In this document: piece after piece, positions 34,875-44,890 of the stretch
Position numbering within the stretch: the first letter of the stretch is position 1
Layout of the letters: each line of letters starts with the position of its first letter
Assembly: GCA_000621185.1 (NCBI GenBank)
Contig: KK211223.1
Span: 269,077-333,076, forward strand
Length of the DNA: 64,000 nucleotides
Reading direction: 5' to 3'
Source of the DNA: Franconibacter pulveris DSM 19144
GTDB lineage: Bacteria > Pseudomonadota > Gammaproteobacteria > Enterobacterales > Enterobacteriaceae
Notes under the pieces: model-generated
What the model saw: only the letters and a program-made list of their open reading frames with translations
What the model was told of the DNA's origin: nothing
The model's database searches: none
Position numbers and translations under genes: made by a program

Positions 34875-35459
34875 ATGACTCAGCCATATGAACTGGTCGA
34901 ACTGGACGCCGTTTTCCCGACGCTCTGTATCGACCTGAAATACGCCAGCGCAGATAACATCACCGGCGCGCCAATCTATCGCGAAGCTCGCTGTTTGCTG
35001 CACCCGGACGCCGCGCAGGCGCTTTCAAAAAGCATCCACATCGCCGCGCTGGCGGGGCTGCGGCTGATGGTCTACGACGCGTATCGCCCGCAGCAGGCGC
35101 AGGCGCTGCTCTGGCAGGCCTGCCCGAACCCGGAATATGTCGTCGCGGTGGATATCGGCTCCAACCACAGCCGGGGTACCGCGATAGACCTTACGCTGAT
35201 GGACGAGCAGGGCCGCATTCTCGATATGGGCGCGGGCTTTGACGAAATGCACGACCGCTCGCACGCATACCACCCCTCCGTGCCGCCCGCCGCCCAGCGC
35301 AACCGCCTGCTGCTGAACGCCATCATGTACGGCGGCGGCTTTGTCGGCATCGAAAGCGAATGGTGGCATTTTGAGCTGCCCAACGCCGCCAGTTATCCAC
35401 TGCTGAACGACCTGTTCGGCTGCTATGCGCCAAAAACCATAACGACACTTCCCCTTTGA
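34875..35459 (+). CDS. ddpX: D-alanyl-D-alanine dipeptidase DdpX
   Basis: DdpX is a VanX-type zinc dipeptidase that hydrolyses D-Ala-D-Ala in the cytoplasm, releasing D-alanine as a nutrient. The 194-residue product shows YDAYRP with the transition-state Arg71, the zinc motif SNHSRGTAIDLTL (His98, Asp105) and ESEWWHFEL with the catalytic Glu and third ligand His. It lies between the RpiR regulator gene (14 bases) and ddpA (14 bases). Confidence 0.94.
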   Translation: MTQPYELVELDAVFPTLCIDLKYASADNITGAPIYREARCLLHPDAAQALSKSIHIAALAGLRLMVYDAYRPQQAQALLWQACPNPEYVVAVDIGSNHSRGTAIDLTLMDEQGRILDMGAGFDEMHDRSHAYHPSVPPAAQRNRLLLNAIMYGGGFVGIESEWWHFELPNAASYPLLNDLFGCYAPKTITTLPL

Positions 35460-35473
35460 TCCGGAGCTTTGTG

Positions 35474-37036
35474 ATGAAGACAACACACACCTGCGTTTCG
35501 CTGTTACGTCCGGCCCTGATTGCCGCCGCTATCGCCCTCTGCCTGCCCGCAGCCCAGGCGGCGGTGCCGAAAGATATGCTGGTTATCGGCAAAGCGGCGG
35601 ACCCGCAAACCCTCGACCCGGCGGTCACCATCGACAACAACGACTGGACGATTACCTATCCCGCCTACCAGCGTCTGGTGCAGTACAAAACCGACGGGGG
35701 CAAGGGGTCGACAGAGGTGACAGGGGACCTGGCGGAAAGCTGGCAGGCTTCGGAAGACCAGAAAACCTGGACTTTTACGCTTAACAAAAACGCGAAGTTC
35801 GCCGACGGTTCGCCGGTGACGGCTGATGCGGTGAAACAGTCATTCGAGCGGCTGCTGAAAATCAACCAGGGGCCGTCAGAGGCGTTTCCCAAAGACCTGA
35901 AAGTGGACGCGGTGGATGAACACACCGTGAAGTTCACGCTGGCGACGCCATTTGCGCCGTTTCTCTATACGCTGGCCAACGACGGCGCCTCCATCATCAA
36001 CCCGGCGGTATTAAAAGCGCACGCGGCGGACGACGCCCGCGGCTTTTTAGCGGAGAACACCGCCGGCTCCGGGCCATTTATGCTGAAAAGCTGGCAGAAA
36101 GGGCAGCAGCTGGTGCTGGTGCCGAACCCACACTACGCCGGGCCGAAGCCCAACTTTAAGCGCGTTTCGGTGAAAATTATCGGCGAGAGCGCCTCGCGTC
36201 GCCTGCAGCTTTCCCGCGGCGATATTGATATCGCGGATTCTCTGCCGACAGACCAGCTCACCGCGCTGAAGCAGGAGGGCAAGGTCGCGGTGGCGGAGTT
36301 CCCGGCGCTGCGCGTGACCTATCTCTATCTCAACAACAGCAAAGCGCCGCTGAACCAGGCGGATTTGCGCCGCGCTATCTCCTGGTCCACCGACTATCAG
36401 GGGATGGTGAAAGGCATCCTGAGTGGCAACGGCAAGCAGATGCGCGGGCCTATCCCGGAAGGGATGTGGGGCTATGACGCAGGGGCGATGCAGTACACGT
36501 TCGATGAAGCGAAGGCGAAAGCGGCCTTCGAGAAAGTGGCGGATAAGCCGAAAACCTTAAGCTTCCTCTACTCCGACAACGACCCGAACTGGGAACCTAT
36601 CGCGCTCTCCACCCAGGCGAGCCTCAGCAAGCTTGGCATTAACGTGAAGCTTGAGAAGCTCGCCAACGCCACCATGCGCGACCGCGTCGGCAAGGGCGAC
36701 TACGACATCGCCATCGGCAACTGGAGCCCGGACTTCGCCGACCCGTACATGTTTATGAACTACTGGTTCGAGTCGGATAAAAAAGGTCTGCCGGGCAACC
36801 GCTCGTTCTATGAAAACCCGCAGGTAGACAAGCTGCTGCAACAGGCGCTCGCCACCACTGACCAGGCGGCGCGCACGAAGGATTACCAGGCGGCGCAGAA
36901 AACCGTTATCGACGAGGCGGCCTATGTCTATCTGTTCCAGAAAAACTACCAGCTGGCGATGAACAAAGAGGTGAAGGGCTTCGTCTTCAACCCGATGCTG
37001 GAGCAGGTCTTCAATGTCGCCACCATGAGCAAGTAA
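35474..37036 (+). CDS. ddpA: D-Ala-D-Ala dipeptide ABC transporter binding protein DdpA
   Basis: The 520-residue family-5 binding protein has a signal peptide (cleavage near AAQAAVPKD) and landmarks AADPQTLDPAVTIDNNDWTI, then SWQASEDQKTWTFTLNKNAK, then GSGPFMLKSWQKGQQLVLV. It captures D-Ala-D-Ala dipeptides in the periplasm for DdpBCDF. I start at ATG 35474, with GGAG 9 bases upstream; a TTG at 35456 that overlaps the ddpX stop would add 6 residues. It is coupled to ddpX by position. Confidence 0.92.
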   Translation: MKTTHTCVSLLRPALIAAAIALCLPAAQAAVPKDMLVIGKAADPQTLDPAVTIDNNDWTITYPAYQRLVQYKTDGGKGSTEVTGDLAESWQASEDQKTWTFTLNKNAKFADGSPVTADAVKQSFERLLKINQGPSEAFPKDLKVDAVDEHTVKFTLATPFAPFLYTLANDGASIINPAVLKAHAADDARGFLAENTAGSGPFMLKSWQKGQQLVLVPNPHYAGPKPNFKRVSVKIIGESASRRLQLSRGDIDIADSLPTDQLTALKQEGKVAVAEFPALRVTYLYLNNSKAPLNQADLRRAISWSTDYQGMVKGILSGNGKQMRGPIPEGMWGYDAGAMQYTFDEAKAKAAFEKVADKPKTLSFLYSDNDPNWEPIALSTQASLSKLGINVKLEKLANATMRDRVGKGDYDIAIGNWSPDFADPYMFMNYWFESDKKGLPGNRSFYENPQVDKLLQQALATTDQAARTKDYQAAQKTVIDEAAYVYLFQKNYQLAMNKEVKGFVFNPMLEQVFNVATMSK

Positions 37037-37081
37037 GCACTGAAACGCGGGGCCGAAGCAGCGGCTCCGCGAGGGGGATCT

Positions 37082-38104
37082 ATGACTTTCTGGACCATTT
37101 TGCGCCAGCGCAGCTGGGGGCTTGTTCTCGTAATGGCGGGCGTGTGCGTTATTACGTTTATTATTTCGCATCTGATCCCAGGCGATCCGGCGCGCCTGCT
37201 GGCGGGCGACAGAGCGACGGATGAAATAGTGCAGCACATCCGCCAGCAGCTGGGGCTGGATCAACCGCTCTATATCCAGTTTTATCGCTATGTGACCGAT
37301 CTTTTTCAGGGCGATCTGGGCACGTCGATCCGCACCGGGCGGCCAGTGCTGGCGGATCTCAAAACCTTTTTCCCGGCGACGCTTGAACTGGCGCTCTGCT
37401 CGCTGGTGCTGGCGATGGTCATCGGCATCCCGCTTGGTATTCTCTCCGCCGTTTACCGCAACCGCTGGCTCGATCACCTGGTGCGGCTGATGGCGATCAC
37501 CGGGATCTCTACCCCCGCCTTCTGGCTGGGGCTTGGCGTCATCGTGCTGTTCTACGGCCACTGGCAGATCCTGCCGGGCAGCGGGCGGCTGGATGACTGG
37601 CTCGATCCCCCCGCGCGCGTGACCGGGTTTTATCTTATCGATTCGCTGCTGGCGGGCGATGGCGAGGTCTTTTTTAACGCCCTCCAGCACCTGATTTTGC
37701 CTTCGCTGACGCTGGCCTTCGTCCATTTAGGAATAGTGGCGCGGCAGATCCGCTCCGCCATGCTGGAGCAGCTTAGCGAAGATTACATCCGCACCGCCAA
37801 AGCGAGCGGGCTGCCGGGCTGGTACATCGTGTTGCGCTATGCGCTGCCGAACGCGCTGATCCCGTCCGTGACGGTGCTCGGGCTGGCGCTGGGCGACTTG
37901 CTCTACGGCGCGGTGCTGACAGAGACCGTCTTCGCCTGGCCGGGAATGGGCGCTTACGTGGTGGCTTCCATTCAGGCGCTCGATTTCCCGGCGGTGATGG
38001 GGTTCGCCGTGGTGGTGTCGTTCGCGTACGTGCTGGTTAACCTGCTGGTGGACCTGCTTTATCTGTGGATCGATCCGCGCATCGGTCGGGGAGAGACACA
38101 ATGA
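37082..38104 (+). CDS. ddpB: Dipeptide ABC transporter permease DdpB
   Basis: The 340-residue permease has six hydrophobic segments and the DppB-type layout: an N-terminal helix (LVLVMAGVCVITFIISHLIP), a periplasmic loop with YRYVTDLFQGDLGTSIRTGR, and the cytoplasmic EAA loop YIRTAKASGLPGWYIVLRYA. It pairs with DdpC to form the membrane channel of the D-Ala-D-Ala importer. The stop overlaps the ddpC start by 4 bases. Confidence 0.92.
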   Translation: MTFWTILRQRSWGLVLVMAGVCVITFIISHLIPGDPARLLAGDRATDEIVQHIRQQLGLDQPLYIQFYRYVTDLFQGDLGTSIRTGRPVLADLKTFFPATLELALCSLVLAMVIGIPLGILSAVYRNRWLDHLVRLMAITGISTPAFWLGLGVIVLFYGHWQILPGSGRLDDWLDPPARVTGFYLIDSLLAGDGEVFFNALQHLILPSLTLAFVHLGIVARQIRSAMLEQLSEDYIRTAKASGLPGWYIVLRYALPNALIPSVTVLGLALGDLLYGAVLTETVFAWPGMGAYVVASIQALDFPAVMGFAVVVSFAYVLVNLLVDLLYLWIDPRIGRGETQ

Positions 38105-38994
38105 TGATGACCGAAGAGAGACCGGCTGCGATCGCGTCGCGCCGTCGCCGCATCGACTGGGCGAAAACCTTCTGGCTGCTCAGACGCAGCCCGCTGACGC
38201 TGGCGGGTGGCGTCATTATGGCGCTGATGCTGCTGTTGATGATCTTCTCGCCGTGGCTGACACCTTACGATCCGAACGCGCTGGATCTCACCGCCCGGCT
38301 GCAACCGCCCTCGGCGCTGCACTGGTTCGGCACCGACGAAGTGGGGCGCGATCTCTTCAGCCGGGTGCTGGTGGGCAGCCAGCAGTCCGTCACCGCCGGG
38401 CTGGTGGTGGTGGTGATTGCGGGCGGCCTCGGCTCGCTGCTGGGCTGCCTCTCCGGCGTGCTTGGCGGACGCGGTGACGCCGCCATCATGCGCCTGATGG
38501 ATATCATGCTCTCCATTCCGTCACTGGTGTTGACCATGGCGCTGGCGGCGGCGCTCGGGCCGAGCCTGTTCAACGCCATGCTCGCCATCGCCATTGTGCG
38601 CATTCCTTTTTACGTGCGCCTGGCGCGGGGGCAGACGCTGGTGGTGCGTCAGTTCACCTTCGTGCAGGCGAGCCGCACCTTCGGCGCATCGCGCTGGCAC
38701 CTCATCAGCTGGCATATTCTGCGCAACGCGCTACCGCCGCTGGTGGTGCAGGCGTCACTCGATATCGGCAGCGCTATCTTAATGGCCGCCACCCTCGGTT
38801 TTATCGGCCTGGGAGCGCAACAGCCTTCGGCGGAGTGGGGGGCGATGGTGGCCATCGGGCGCAACTACGTGCTCGACCAGTGGTGGTACTGCACCTTTCC
38901 GGGGGCGGCGATCCTTATCACCGCCGTGGGCTTTAACCTGTTTGGCGACGGCATCCGCGACCTGCTGGATCCGAAAGCGGGAGGACGACACTGA
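38101..38994 (+). CDS. ddpC: Dipeptide ABC transporter permease DdpC
   Basis: The 297-residue DppC-type permease has a cytoplasmic N-terminus, a first helix (LTLAGGVIMALMLLLMIFSP), the conserved periplasmic HWFGTDEVGRDLFSRVLVGS and the EAA loop FVQASRTFGASRWHLISWHI. The start at 38101 is an ATGA overlap with ddpB; an upstream ATG at 38065 lies within ddpB and is unlikely. The stop overlaps the ddpD start (TGATG). Confidence 0.92.
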   Translation: MMMTEERPAAIASRRRRIDWAKTFWLLRRSPLTLAGGVIMALMLLLMIFSPWLTPYDPNALDLTARLQPPSALHWFGTDEVGRDLFSRVLVGSQQSVTAGLVVVVIAGGLGSLLGCLSGVLGGRGDAAIMRLMDIMLSIPSLVLTMALAAALGPSLFNAMLAIAIVRIPFYVRLARGQTLVVRQFTFVQASRTFGASRWHLISWHILRNALPPLVVQASLDIGSAILMAATLGFIGLGAQQPSAEWGAMVAIGRNYVLDQWWYCTFPGAAILITAVGFNLFGDGIRDLLDPKAGGRH

Positions 38995-39980
38995 TGAGCG
39001 ATACCGTACTGCACATCGACGATCTGCAACTGAGCTTCCCGGTGTGGCGCGGCGAGGTAAGCGCCCTCAACCGCGTCTCGGTTGAGGTGAAGCGCGGCGA
39101 GATAGTGGGCCTTGTGGGGGAATCCGGCTCCGGTAAATCCGTGACCGCGATGCTGGCGATGCGTCTGCTGCCGGAGGAGAGCTACCGCATTCGCGGCGGG
39201 CGCGTCACGCTGCTTGGCGAAGATATCCTGAACGCGAGCGAGAAACAGCTGCGCCAGTGGCGCGGCGCGCGGGTATCGATGATCTTCCAGGAGCCGATGA
39301 CGGCGCTGAACCCGACGCGGCGCATCGGCAAACAGATGGTGGAGGTGATCCGCCAGCATCAATCGCTCTCCCGCGAGGCGGCGAAGCAAAAGGCGATTTC
39401 CCTGCTCGACGAGATGCAGATCCCGGACGCGGAGCAGGTGCTGGCCCGCTACCCGTTCGAGCTTTCCGGCGGCATGCGCCAGCGGGTAATGATTGCGCTT
39501 GCTTTCTCTTGCGAGCCGCAGCTGATTATCGCCGATGAGCCCACCACCGCGCTTGATGTGACCGTGCAGCGTCAGGTGCTGCGTCTGCTGAAGCAAAAAG
39601 CGAAAGCGAGCGGCACGGCGGTGCTGTTTATCAGCCACGATATGGCCGTGGTGTCGCAGCTTTGCGACCGTATGTATGTGATGTACGCCGGGGCGGTGAT
39701 TGAAAGCGGCCCGACGGCGCAGCTAATTGAACATCCCACGCACCCCTATTCGCTGGGGCTGCTGCGCTGCGCGCCGGAGAATGGCGAACCGCGCGCGCCG
39801 CTGCCCGCCATTCCCGGCACGGTGCCTAATCTCACTCAACTGCCCGCCGGCTGCGCCTTTCGCGACCGCTGTTTCGCGGCGGGACCGCGCTGCGGCGAAA
39901 AGCCCGCGCTGCGCCCGTGCGCGTCGCCCGGTCAACAGGCCGCCTGCTGGTATCCACAAGGGGAGGTAACTCATGTCTGA
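38994..39980 (+). CDS. ddpD: Dipeptide ABC transporter ATP-binding protein DdpD
   Basis: The 328-residue ATPase has Walker A GESGSGKS, signature [17 protein letters not shown] and Walker [15 protein letters not shown]-terminal oligopeptide-type extension carries a Cys-rich iron-sulfur-like motif ([14 protein letters not shown]). It works with DdpF to drive dipeptide uptake. The gene overlaps ddpC at its start and ddpF by 8 bases at its end. Confidence 0.93.
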   Translation: MSDTVLHIDDLQLSFPVWRGEVSALNRVSVEVKRGEIVGLVGESGSGKSVTAMLAMRLLPEESYRIRGGRVTLLGEDILNASEKQLRQWRGARVSMIFQEPMTALNPTRRIGKQMVEVIRQHQSLSREAAKQKAISLLDEMQIPDAEQVLARYPFELSGGMRQRVMIALAFSCEPQLIIADEPTTALDVTVQRQVLRLLKQKAKASGTAVLFISHDMAVVSQLCDRMYVMYAGAVIESGPTAQLIEHPTHPYSLGLLRCAPENGEPRAPLPAIPGTVPNLTQLPAGCAFRDRCFAAGPRCGEKPALRPCASPGQQAACWYPQGEVTHV

Positions 39981-40914
39981 CGTGCTGCTGGAACTTGATA
40001 ATGTGCATGTGAATTTCCCGGCGCGCCGCAACTGGCTGGGGCGCGTCACCGAGCGGGTTCATGCGCTAAACGGGATGGACCTGCAGATTCGTCGCGGCGA
40101 AACGCTGGGCATCGTCGGCGAGTCGGGCTGCGGCAAAAGCACCCTTGCGCAGCTGCTGATGGGCATGCTGAAACCCAGTTCGGGCGAATGCAGCCGCGCC
40201 CGCGGCCCCAACTCCTGGGCGGGTAGCGGCATGCAGATGGTGTTTCAGGACCCGCTCTCTTCCCTTGACCCCAGGCTGCCGGTATGGCGCATCATCACCG
40301 AGCCGGTGTGGATCCAAAAGCACAACAGCGAAAACGAGCGTCGGGCGCTGGCGGAGAAGCTGGCGCTGCAGGTGGGCATTCGCCCGGAATACCTCGACCG
40401 GCTGCCGCACGCCTTTTCCGGCGGGCAGCGCCAGCGCATCGCCATCGCCCGGGCGCTCTCTTCCGAGCCCGATATCATCGTGCTGGACGAACCCACGTCG
40501 GCGCTGGATATCTCGGTGCAGGCGCAAATCCTCAACCTGCTGGTGACGCTTCAGCAGCAGCGCAACCTCACCTATGTGCTGATTTCTCATAACGTCTCGG
40601 TGGTGCGCCACATGAGCGACCGGGTGGCGGTGATGTATCTCGGGCAGATTGTCGAACTGGGCCAGGCGCAGCAGGTGTTGGGCGCGCCGCAGCATCCCTA
40701 TACGAGGCTGCTGCTGGAGTCGGTGCCGCAGGCCGGGCGCCCGCTGCTGGACGACGCCCCGCGCAAAACCGAGCTTCCTGGCAACCGTCGGTTGCCGCAG
40801 GGCTGCTATTTTCGCGACCGCTGCCCCAGGGCGGCAAGCGGCTGCGAACAACCCCAGGCGCTGCGCGAAGGTGAGGGCGGCTGCGCGGTGCGGTGCTGGC
40901 GGGCCGTCGAGTAA
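39973..40914 (+). CDS. ddpF: Dipeptide ABC transporter ATP-binding protein DdpF
   Basis: The 313-residue ATPase carries [24 protein letters not shown] and IIVLDEPTSALD, and ends with the Cys motif CYFRDRCPRAASGC. It is the partner of DdpD and the last gene of the RpiR-ddpXABCDF operon. It faces the convergent Opp-type transporter genes, whose first stop codon lies 46 bases away. No clear terminator is visible in that gap. Confidence 0.93.
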   Translation: MSDVLLELDNVHVNFPARRNWLGRVTERVHALNGMDLQIRRGETLGIVGESGCGKSTLAQLLMGMLKPSSGECSRARGPNSWAGSGMQMVFQDPLSSLDPRLPVWRIITEPVWIQKHNSENERRALAEKLALQVGIRPEYLDRLPHAFSGGQRQRIAIARALSSEPDIIVLDEPTSALDISVQAQILNLLVTLQQQRNLTYVLISHNVSVVRHMSDRVAVMYLGQIVELGQAQQVLGAPQHPYTRLLLESVPQAGRPLLDDAPRKTELPGNRRLPQGCYFRDRCPRAASGCEQPQALREGEGGCAVRCWRAVE

Positions 40915-40960
40915 GGTTACTCGATGCGTTAAGCGGAAAGCGCGCGGTGGCGTAAAACCG

Positions 40961-41929
40961 CTACACGTGATGGCAGGCCACGCGGTGCCCTGGCTCGTTG
41001 ACGTCGCGCAAAAGCGGCGCTTCGCGCCGGCACAGGTCGGTGGCGTTGGGGCAGCGCGAGGAGAAGCGGCAACCCGGCGGCGGGCGGGTTGGGTCCGGGA
41101 TATCGCCCTGGACGGCCGCCACCGGCTCGCTGTTCGGGTCAAGCGTTGGCACCGCCGCGAGCAGCGCCTGGGTATAGGGGTGCAGCGGCTGGCGAAAGAG
41201 GGCGTCGCGGCTTGCGGTTTCCACAAGCTGCCCCAGGTACATCACCGCCACGTCGTCGCACAGGTGTTCGACTACCCCGAGGTCATGGGAGATAAAAAGA
41301 AACGTCACGCCTAAGTCATCGCGAAGGTCGGCAAACAGGTTGATGATTTGCGCCTGGATCGACACGTCCAGCGCGGAAATCGGCTCGTCGGCGACGATAA
41401 ACTCCGGCTGTAAAATCAGCGCCCGGGCGATGCCGATGCGCTGGCGCTGGCCGCCGGAAAACTCATGCGGGAAGCGGCTGGCGTATTGCGCCGGCAGGCC
41501 GCAGATTTGCATCACCTGCGCCACCTTGCCTGCAAGCTCCGCTCTGCTGCAAAGCTTATGCTCCAGCATCGCCTCGCCGATGGCGTCGCCCACGCGAATG
41601 CGCGGGTTGAGCGAGCTGTACGGGTCCTGAAACACCATTTGCAGCTTCGGGCTTAACGCTTTGCGCGCTTTGGGCGTTAAGGCGTGCAGCGGCTCGCCGT
41701 GAAACTTCACGCTGCCCGCCGTTGGCGCATAAAGCCCGAGCAGGGTGCGGCCCACGGTGGTTTTCCCGCTGCCCGATTCGCCCACCAGCCCGAAAATCGT
41801 TCCTTTGCGAATCGCGAAACTTACGCCGTCCACCGCCCGCACCTGGCCGGTGGCCGCGCCGAAAAGACCGTCGTAGACGGGAAAGTGCTTCACCAGGTTT
41901 TCGACTTCAATTACATAATCGTTGCTCAC
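40961..41929 (-). CDS. Oligopeptide-type ABC transporter ATP-binding protein (OppF-like)
   Basis: The 322-residue ATPase has [50 protein letters not shown] and a Cys-rich tail ([14 protein letters not shown]). The true start is a GTG at 41929 that overlaps the stop of the preceding ATPase gene by 4 bases (GTGA); the longer frame from 42073 lies inside that gene. It ends an operon of binding protein, two permeases and two ATPases with unknown substrate. Confidence 0.9.
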   Translation of the reverse strand: MSNDYVIEVENLVKHFPVYDGLFGAATGQVRAVDGVSFAIRKGTIFGLVGESGSGKTTVGRTLLGLYAPTAGSVKFHGEPLHALTPKARKALSPKLQMVFQDPYSSLNPRIRVGDAIGEAMLEHKLCSRAELAGKVAQVMQICGLPAQYASRFPHEFSGGQRQRIGIARALILQPEFIVADEPISALDVSIQAQIINLFADLRDDLGVTFLFISHDLGVVEHLCDDVAVMYLGQLVETASRDALFRQPLHPYTQALLAAVPTLDPNSEPVAAVQGDIPDPTRPPPGCRFSSRCPNATDLCRREAPLLRDVNEPGHRVACHHV

Positions 41930-42930
41930 GGGCGCGCCTCCTGTTCCGCTTGCTCCTGAGGGGAAAGTTGACCGTGATAAAAGCAGGCCGCCTGCTGTCG
42001 TTGCCCGCTTAAGGGCGGAATGCCCTCGCGACAGCGCGGGGTGGCGCGCGCGCAGCGGTCCGCAAAGGCGCACCAGGGCGGGAGGGCGGCGAGGTCCGGC
42101 ACCTGACCTGGAATCGACCCTAAGCGGCGGCGTCGCGTGCCCGGCACCGGGCGCGCGGCGATAAGCCCGCGGGTGTAAGGGTGCTGCGGCTGGCGCAGCA
42201 CGTCGGCGGTCGGCCCCTGTTCCACGACCCGGCCGGCATACATCACCACCACATGCTCCGCCATCTGGGCGATCACCCCCAGATCGTGGGTGATCAGCAT
42301 CAAGGCCATCTGCTGCCGCCTTGCCTGATCGCGCAGCAAACGGAGGATCTGCGCCTGCACGGTCACGTCCAGCGCGGTGGTGGGCTCGTCGGCTATCAGC
42401 AACTGCGGCTTACAGCTAAGCGCCATCGCAATCATCACCCGTTGCAGCATGCCGCCGGAAAGCAGGTGAGGGTAGCTCTCCATCAGGCTTTCCGCCCGCG
42501 CCAGCCCCACCTCGCGAAGAAGCTGCGTGGCGTGTTGCCAGGCGGCCTTAGGCGACTCGCCCCGGTGGCGGATAAGCGGCTCCACCAGCTGCTCGCCAAG
42601 CGTCAGCACCGGGTTGAGCGCGCTCATCGGCTCCTGGAAAATCATCGCCAGCCGGTTGCCGCGCAGGTCGCCCATTTGAGACGGGCGCAGCTTGAGCAAA
42701 TCGCTGCCTTGATAAAGGATTTCTCCGCCGTCGATGCGCGCGCTCTGGGGAGGCAGCAGGCCCATCAGCGACATTGCCGTGACGCTCTTGCCGCAGCCGG
42801 ACTCGCCGACAATGCCGACAATCTGTCCCGCCTTCACCCCGAATGAGACCTCCTGCACCGCCCGCACCCGTCCGTGGTCGGCGGCGAAAGAAAGGGAGAG
42901 CTGATTAAAGCGAATAAGCGGTTCGGTCAT
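41926..42930 (-). CDS. Oligopeptide-type ABC transporter ATP-binding protein (OppD-like)
   Basis: The 334-residue ATPase contains [40 protein letters not shown] and [12 protein letters not shown], with a C-terminal Cys motif ([14 protein letters not shown]). The start overlaps the permease stop by 4 bases, and the stop overlaps the OppF-like GTG start. Together the two ATPases energise the transporter. Confidence 0.9.
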   Translation of the reverse strand: MTEPLIRFNQLSLSFAADHGRVRAVQEVSFGVKAGQIVGIVGESGCGKSVTAMSLMGLLPPQSARIDGGEILYQGSDLLKLRPSQMGDLRGNRLAMIFQEPMSALNPVLTLGEQLVEPLIRHRGESPKAAWQHATQLLREVGLARAESLMESYPHLLSGGMLQRVMIAMALSCKPQLLIADEPTTALDVTVQAQILRLLRDQARRQQMALMLITHDLGVIAQMAEHVVVMYAGRVVEQGPTADVLRQPQHPYTRGLIAARPVPGTRRRRLGSIPGQVPDLAALPPWCAFADRCARATPRCREGIPPLSGQRQQAACFYHGQLSPQEQAEQEARP

Positions 42931-43874
42931 TTGATCCTCCGCTGCATTTTTGGGTCGAGGGCGTCGCGCAGACCGTCGCCCAGCACGTTAATGGCGATAA
43001 CGGTGAGCAGGATAGCCACGCCTGGCGGCATCCACAGCCACGGGCGACGTTGAAAATCGATAAGGCTGTTGGCGGCGTCCATCATGTTGCCCCAGGAAGG
43101 GGTAGGCGGCACCACGCCGAGGCCGAGGTAGCTTAAGGCCGATTCGCTGAGAATCGCGTTGGCCACCGCCATGGTCGCCATCACCACCAGAATCGGCACC
43201 GTATTAGGCAGCAGGTGGCCGAACAGGCGTCGGCGGGCGCTTAAGCCCAGCACTTTCGTCGCCTGCATAAAATCCCGCTCGCGCAGCGAGAGAATTTGCC
43301 CGCGCACCAGCCGCGCCAGCTTCGGCCACTCCAGCAGGCTTAGCATAATAATCACCATATAAACCCGGGCATCGGCGGAGAAATCGAGTTCCGAGAGCAT
43401 AGCTCCCATCACAATTAACAGCGGCAGGCTGGGGATGGTCATCACCAGGTCGGCAAAGCGCATAATCAGCTTGTCCGTCACGCCGCCCACGTAGCCGGAA
43501 AGCGCGCCCAGCAGGTAGCCGAGGGTGACGGAGAGCAGCATCGTCAGCAGCCCGACTATCAGCGAAATGCGCCCGGCCAGCAGCAGGCGGGTGTAAATGT
43601 CGCGGCCAAGAAAATCGGTGCCGAGCCAGTGCGCCGCGCTCGGCGCTTTGTTGATCATCAGCGCGTCGGTGGCGTCGTTGCGCCAGGGCGACCACAGCGG
43701 CCCCAGCACGCACCAGAGCGCCATCACCGCCAGCAGCGCGAGACAAAGCATCGCCAGCCGGTTGCGCTTAAGCCGCTGCCATGCCTGGCGCCAGGGAGAC
43801 GGCGCGGCCTGCGCCAGCGCCGGGATCTCCGCCTTGCGCAGGCGACGTTGAGTGGAAAAAAGCGAATTGAGCAT
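42927..43874 (-). CDS. Oligopeptide-type ABC transporter permease (OppC-like)
   Basis: The 315-residue permease has a first helix LAMLCLALLAVMALWCVLG, the family motif HWLGTDFLGRDIYTRLLLAG and the EAA loop MQATKVLGLSARRRLFGHLL. I use the ATG at 43874 (TGATG overlap with the OppB-like stop); 43907 lies inside the upstream gene. It forms the channel together with the OppB-like subunit. Confidence 0.9.
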   Translation of the reverse strand: MLNSLFSTQRRLRKAEIPALAQAAPSPWRQAWQRLKRNRLAMLCLALLAVMALWCVLGPLWSPWRNDATDALMINKAPSAAHWLGTDFLGRDIYTRLLLAGRISLIVGLLTMLLSVTLGYLLGALSGYVGGVTDKLIMRFADLVMTIPSLPLLIVMGAMLSELDFSADARVYMVIIMLSLLEWPKLARLVRGQILSLRERDFMQATKVLGLSARRRLFGHLLPNTVPILVVMATMAVANAILSESALSYLGLGVVPPTPSWGNMMDAANSLIDFQRRPWLWMPPGVAILLTVIAINVLGDGLRDALDPKMQRRIK

Positions 43875-44833
43875 CACGACCTCACCCGAATGCGCGGGTC
43901 GGCCCACGCGTAAAGCACGTCGGCAAGCAGGTTGCCAAGAATGGTTAACACCGCCAGAAACAGCGTGAAGCCCATCAGCACCGGGTAGTCGCGGGCGGCC
44001 AGCGAGTCGATATGAATATGCCCGGCGCCGGGCCAGTTAAATACTTTTTCGGTAATCAACGCCCCGGAGAAAAGCCCCGGCAGTTCAAAGCCGAGCAGGG
44101 TGATGATGGGCAGCAGGGCGTTGCGAAGGGCGTGTTTGAGGATAACCGTACGCTCGCGAAGCCCCTTGGCGCGGGCGGTGCGGATAAAATCCATCTTCAC
44201 CACATCAAGCAGGCTGGCGCGAAAATAGCGCGTCAGGCTGCCCGCCTGCAGCATCACCAGCGCCAGCACCGGCAATGCCAGATGCGCCGCGACTTGGGCG
44301 ACCCACGCCCAGCCCGTCGCATCGCTGCCGGTGTTGGTCATGCCGCCCACCGGCAGCCAGTGCAGATCGACTGCGAACCACTTAATCAGCAGCAGGCAGA
44401 GAAAGAAGGTGGGAAAAGACATCGCGGCGAAAATCACCACGCTCACCAGATGGTCGAACAGCGAACCGGGCTTCATGGCCGAGATAATGCCCACCGCCAG
44501 CGCGATAACCCAGTAGAGGATCATGGCGATGCTCGCCAGCAGAAAGGAATTCCAGATGTACTGGTTCAACAGCTGGCTGACCGGGATCTGGTATTGCAGC
44601 GAAAAGCCTAAATCACCGCGCAGCAGCTGGCCCAGCCAGTGCAGATAGCGCGAAAGCAGCGGCTGGTCGAGGCCGTAGAGCGCCTTCAGCTCGGCGGCAC
44701 GCTGGGCGGTCAGCGTCACGTTGCCGTCAATAAAATCGCCGGGCGTTTTAGCGAACAGCAGAAAGATAATGAACGAGGCGAAGAACAGCATCGGAAGCGT
44801 TTGCAGCAGCCGGCGCAGAATAAAGTTTCTCAT
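43874..44833 (-). CDS. Oligopeptide-type ABC transporter permease (OppB-like)
   Basis: The 319-residue product starts MRNFILRRLLQTLPMLFFAS at 44833, the normal OppB-type N-terminus; 44884 would add 17 unsupported residues. It shows GDFIDGNVTLTAQRAAELKA, then GDLGFSLQYQIPVSQLL and an EAA loop FIRTARAKGLRERTVILKHA. It follows the binding protein gene by 57 bases. Confidence 0.9.
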   Translation of the reverse strand: MRNFILRRLLQTLPMLFFASFIIFLLFAKTPGDFIDGNVTLTAQRAAELKALYGLDQPLLSRYLHWLGQLLRGDLGFSLQYQIPVSQLLNQYIWNSFLLASIAMILYWVIALAVGIISAMKPGSLFDHLVSVVIFAAMSFPTFFLCLLLIKWFAVDLHWLPVGGMTNTGSDATGWAWVAQVAAHLALPVLALVMLQAGSLTRYFRASLLDVVKMDFIRTARAKGLRERTVILKHALRNALLPIITLLGFELPGLFSGALITEKVFNWPGAGHIHIDSLAARDYPVLMGFTLFLAVLTILGNLLADVLYAWADPRIRVRS

Positions 44834-44890
44834 GACGTTCTCAGCGCCGCCGCGCCCGGTAAGACGCGGCGGCCGGGGGTTCAACGGATC

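Noticed and set aside
36557-37726. 389-codon minus-strand frame over ddpA and ddpB
   Set aside because: Spans two genuine genes of the ddp operon in antisense; composition typical of a shadow frame.
40066-41226. 386-codon minus-strand frame over ddpF and the OppF-like gene
   Set aside because: Arg/Pro-rich shadow crossing a convergent gene junction.
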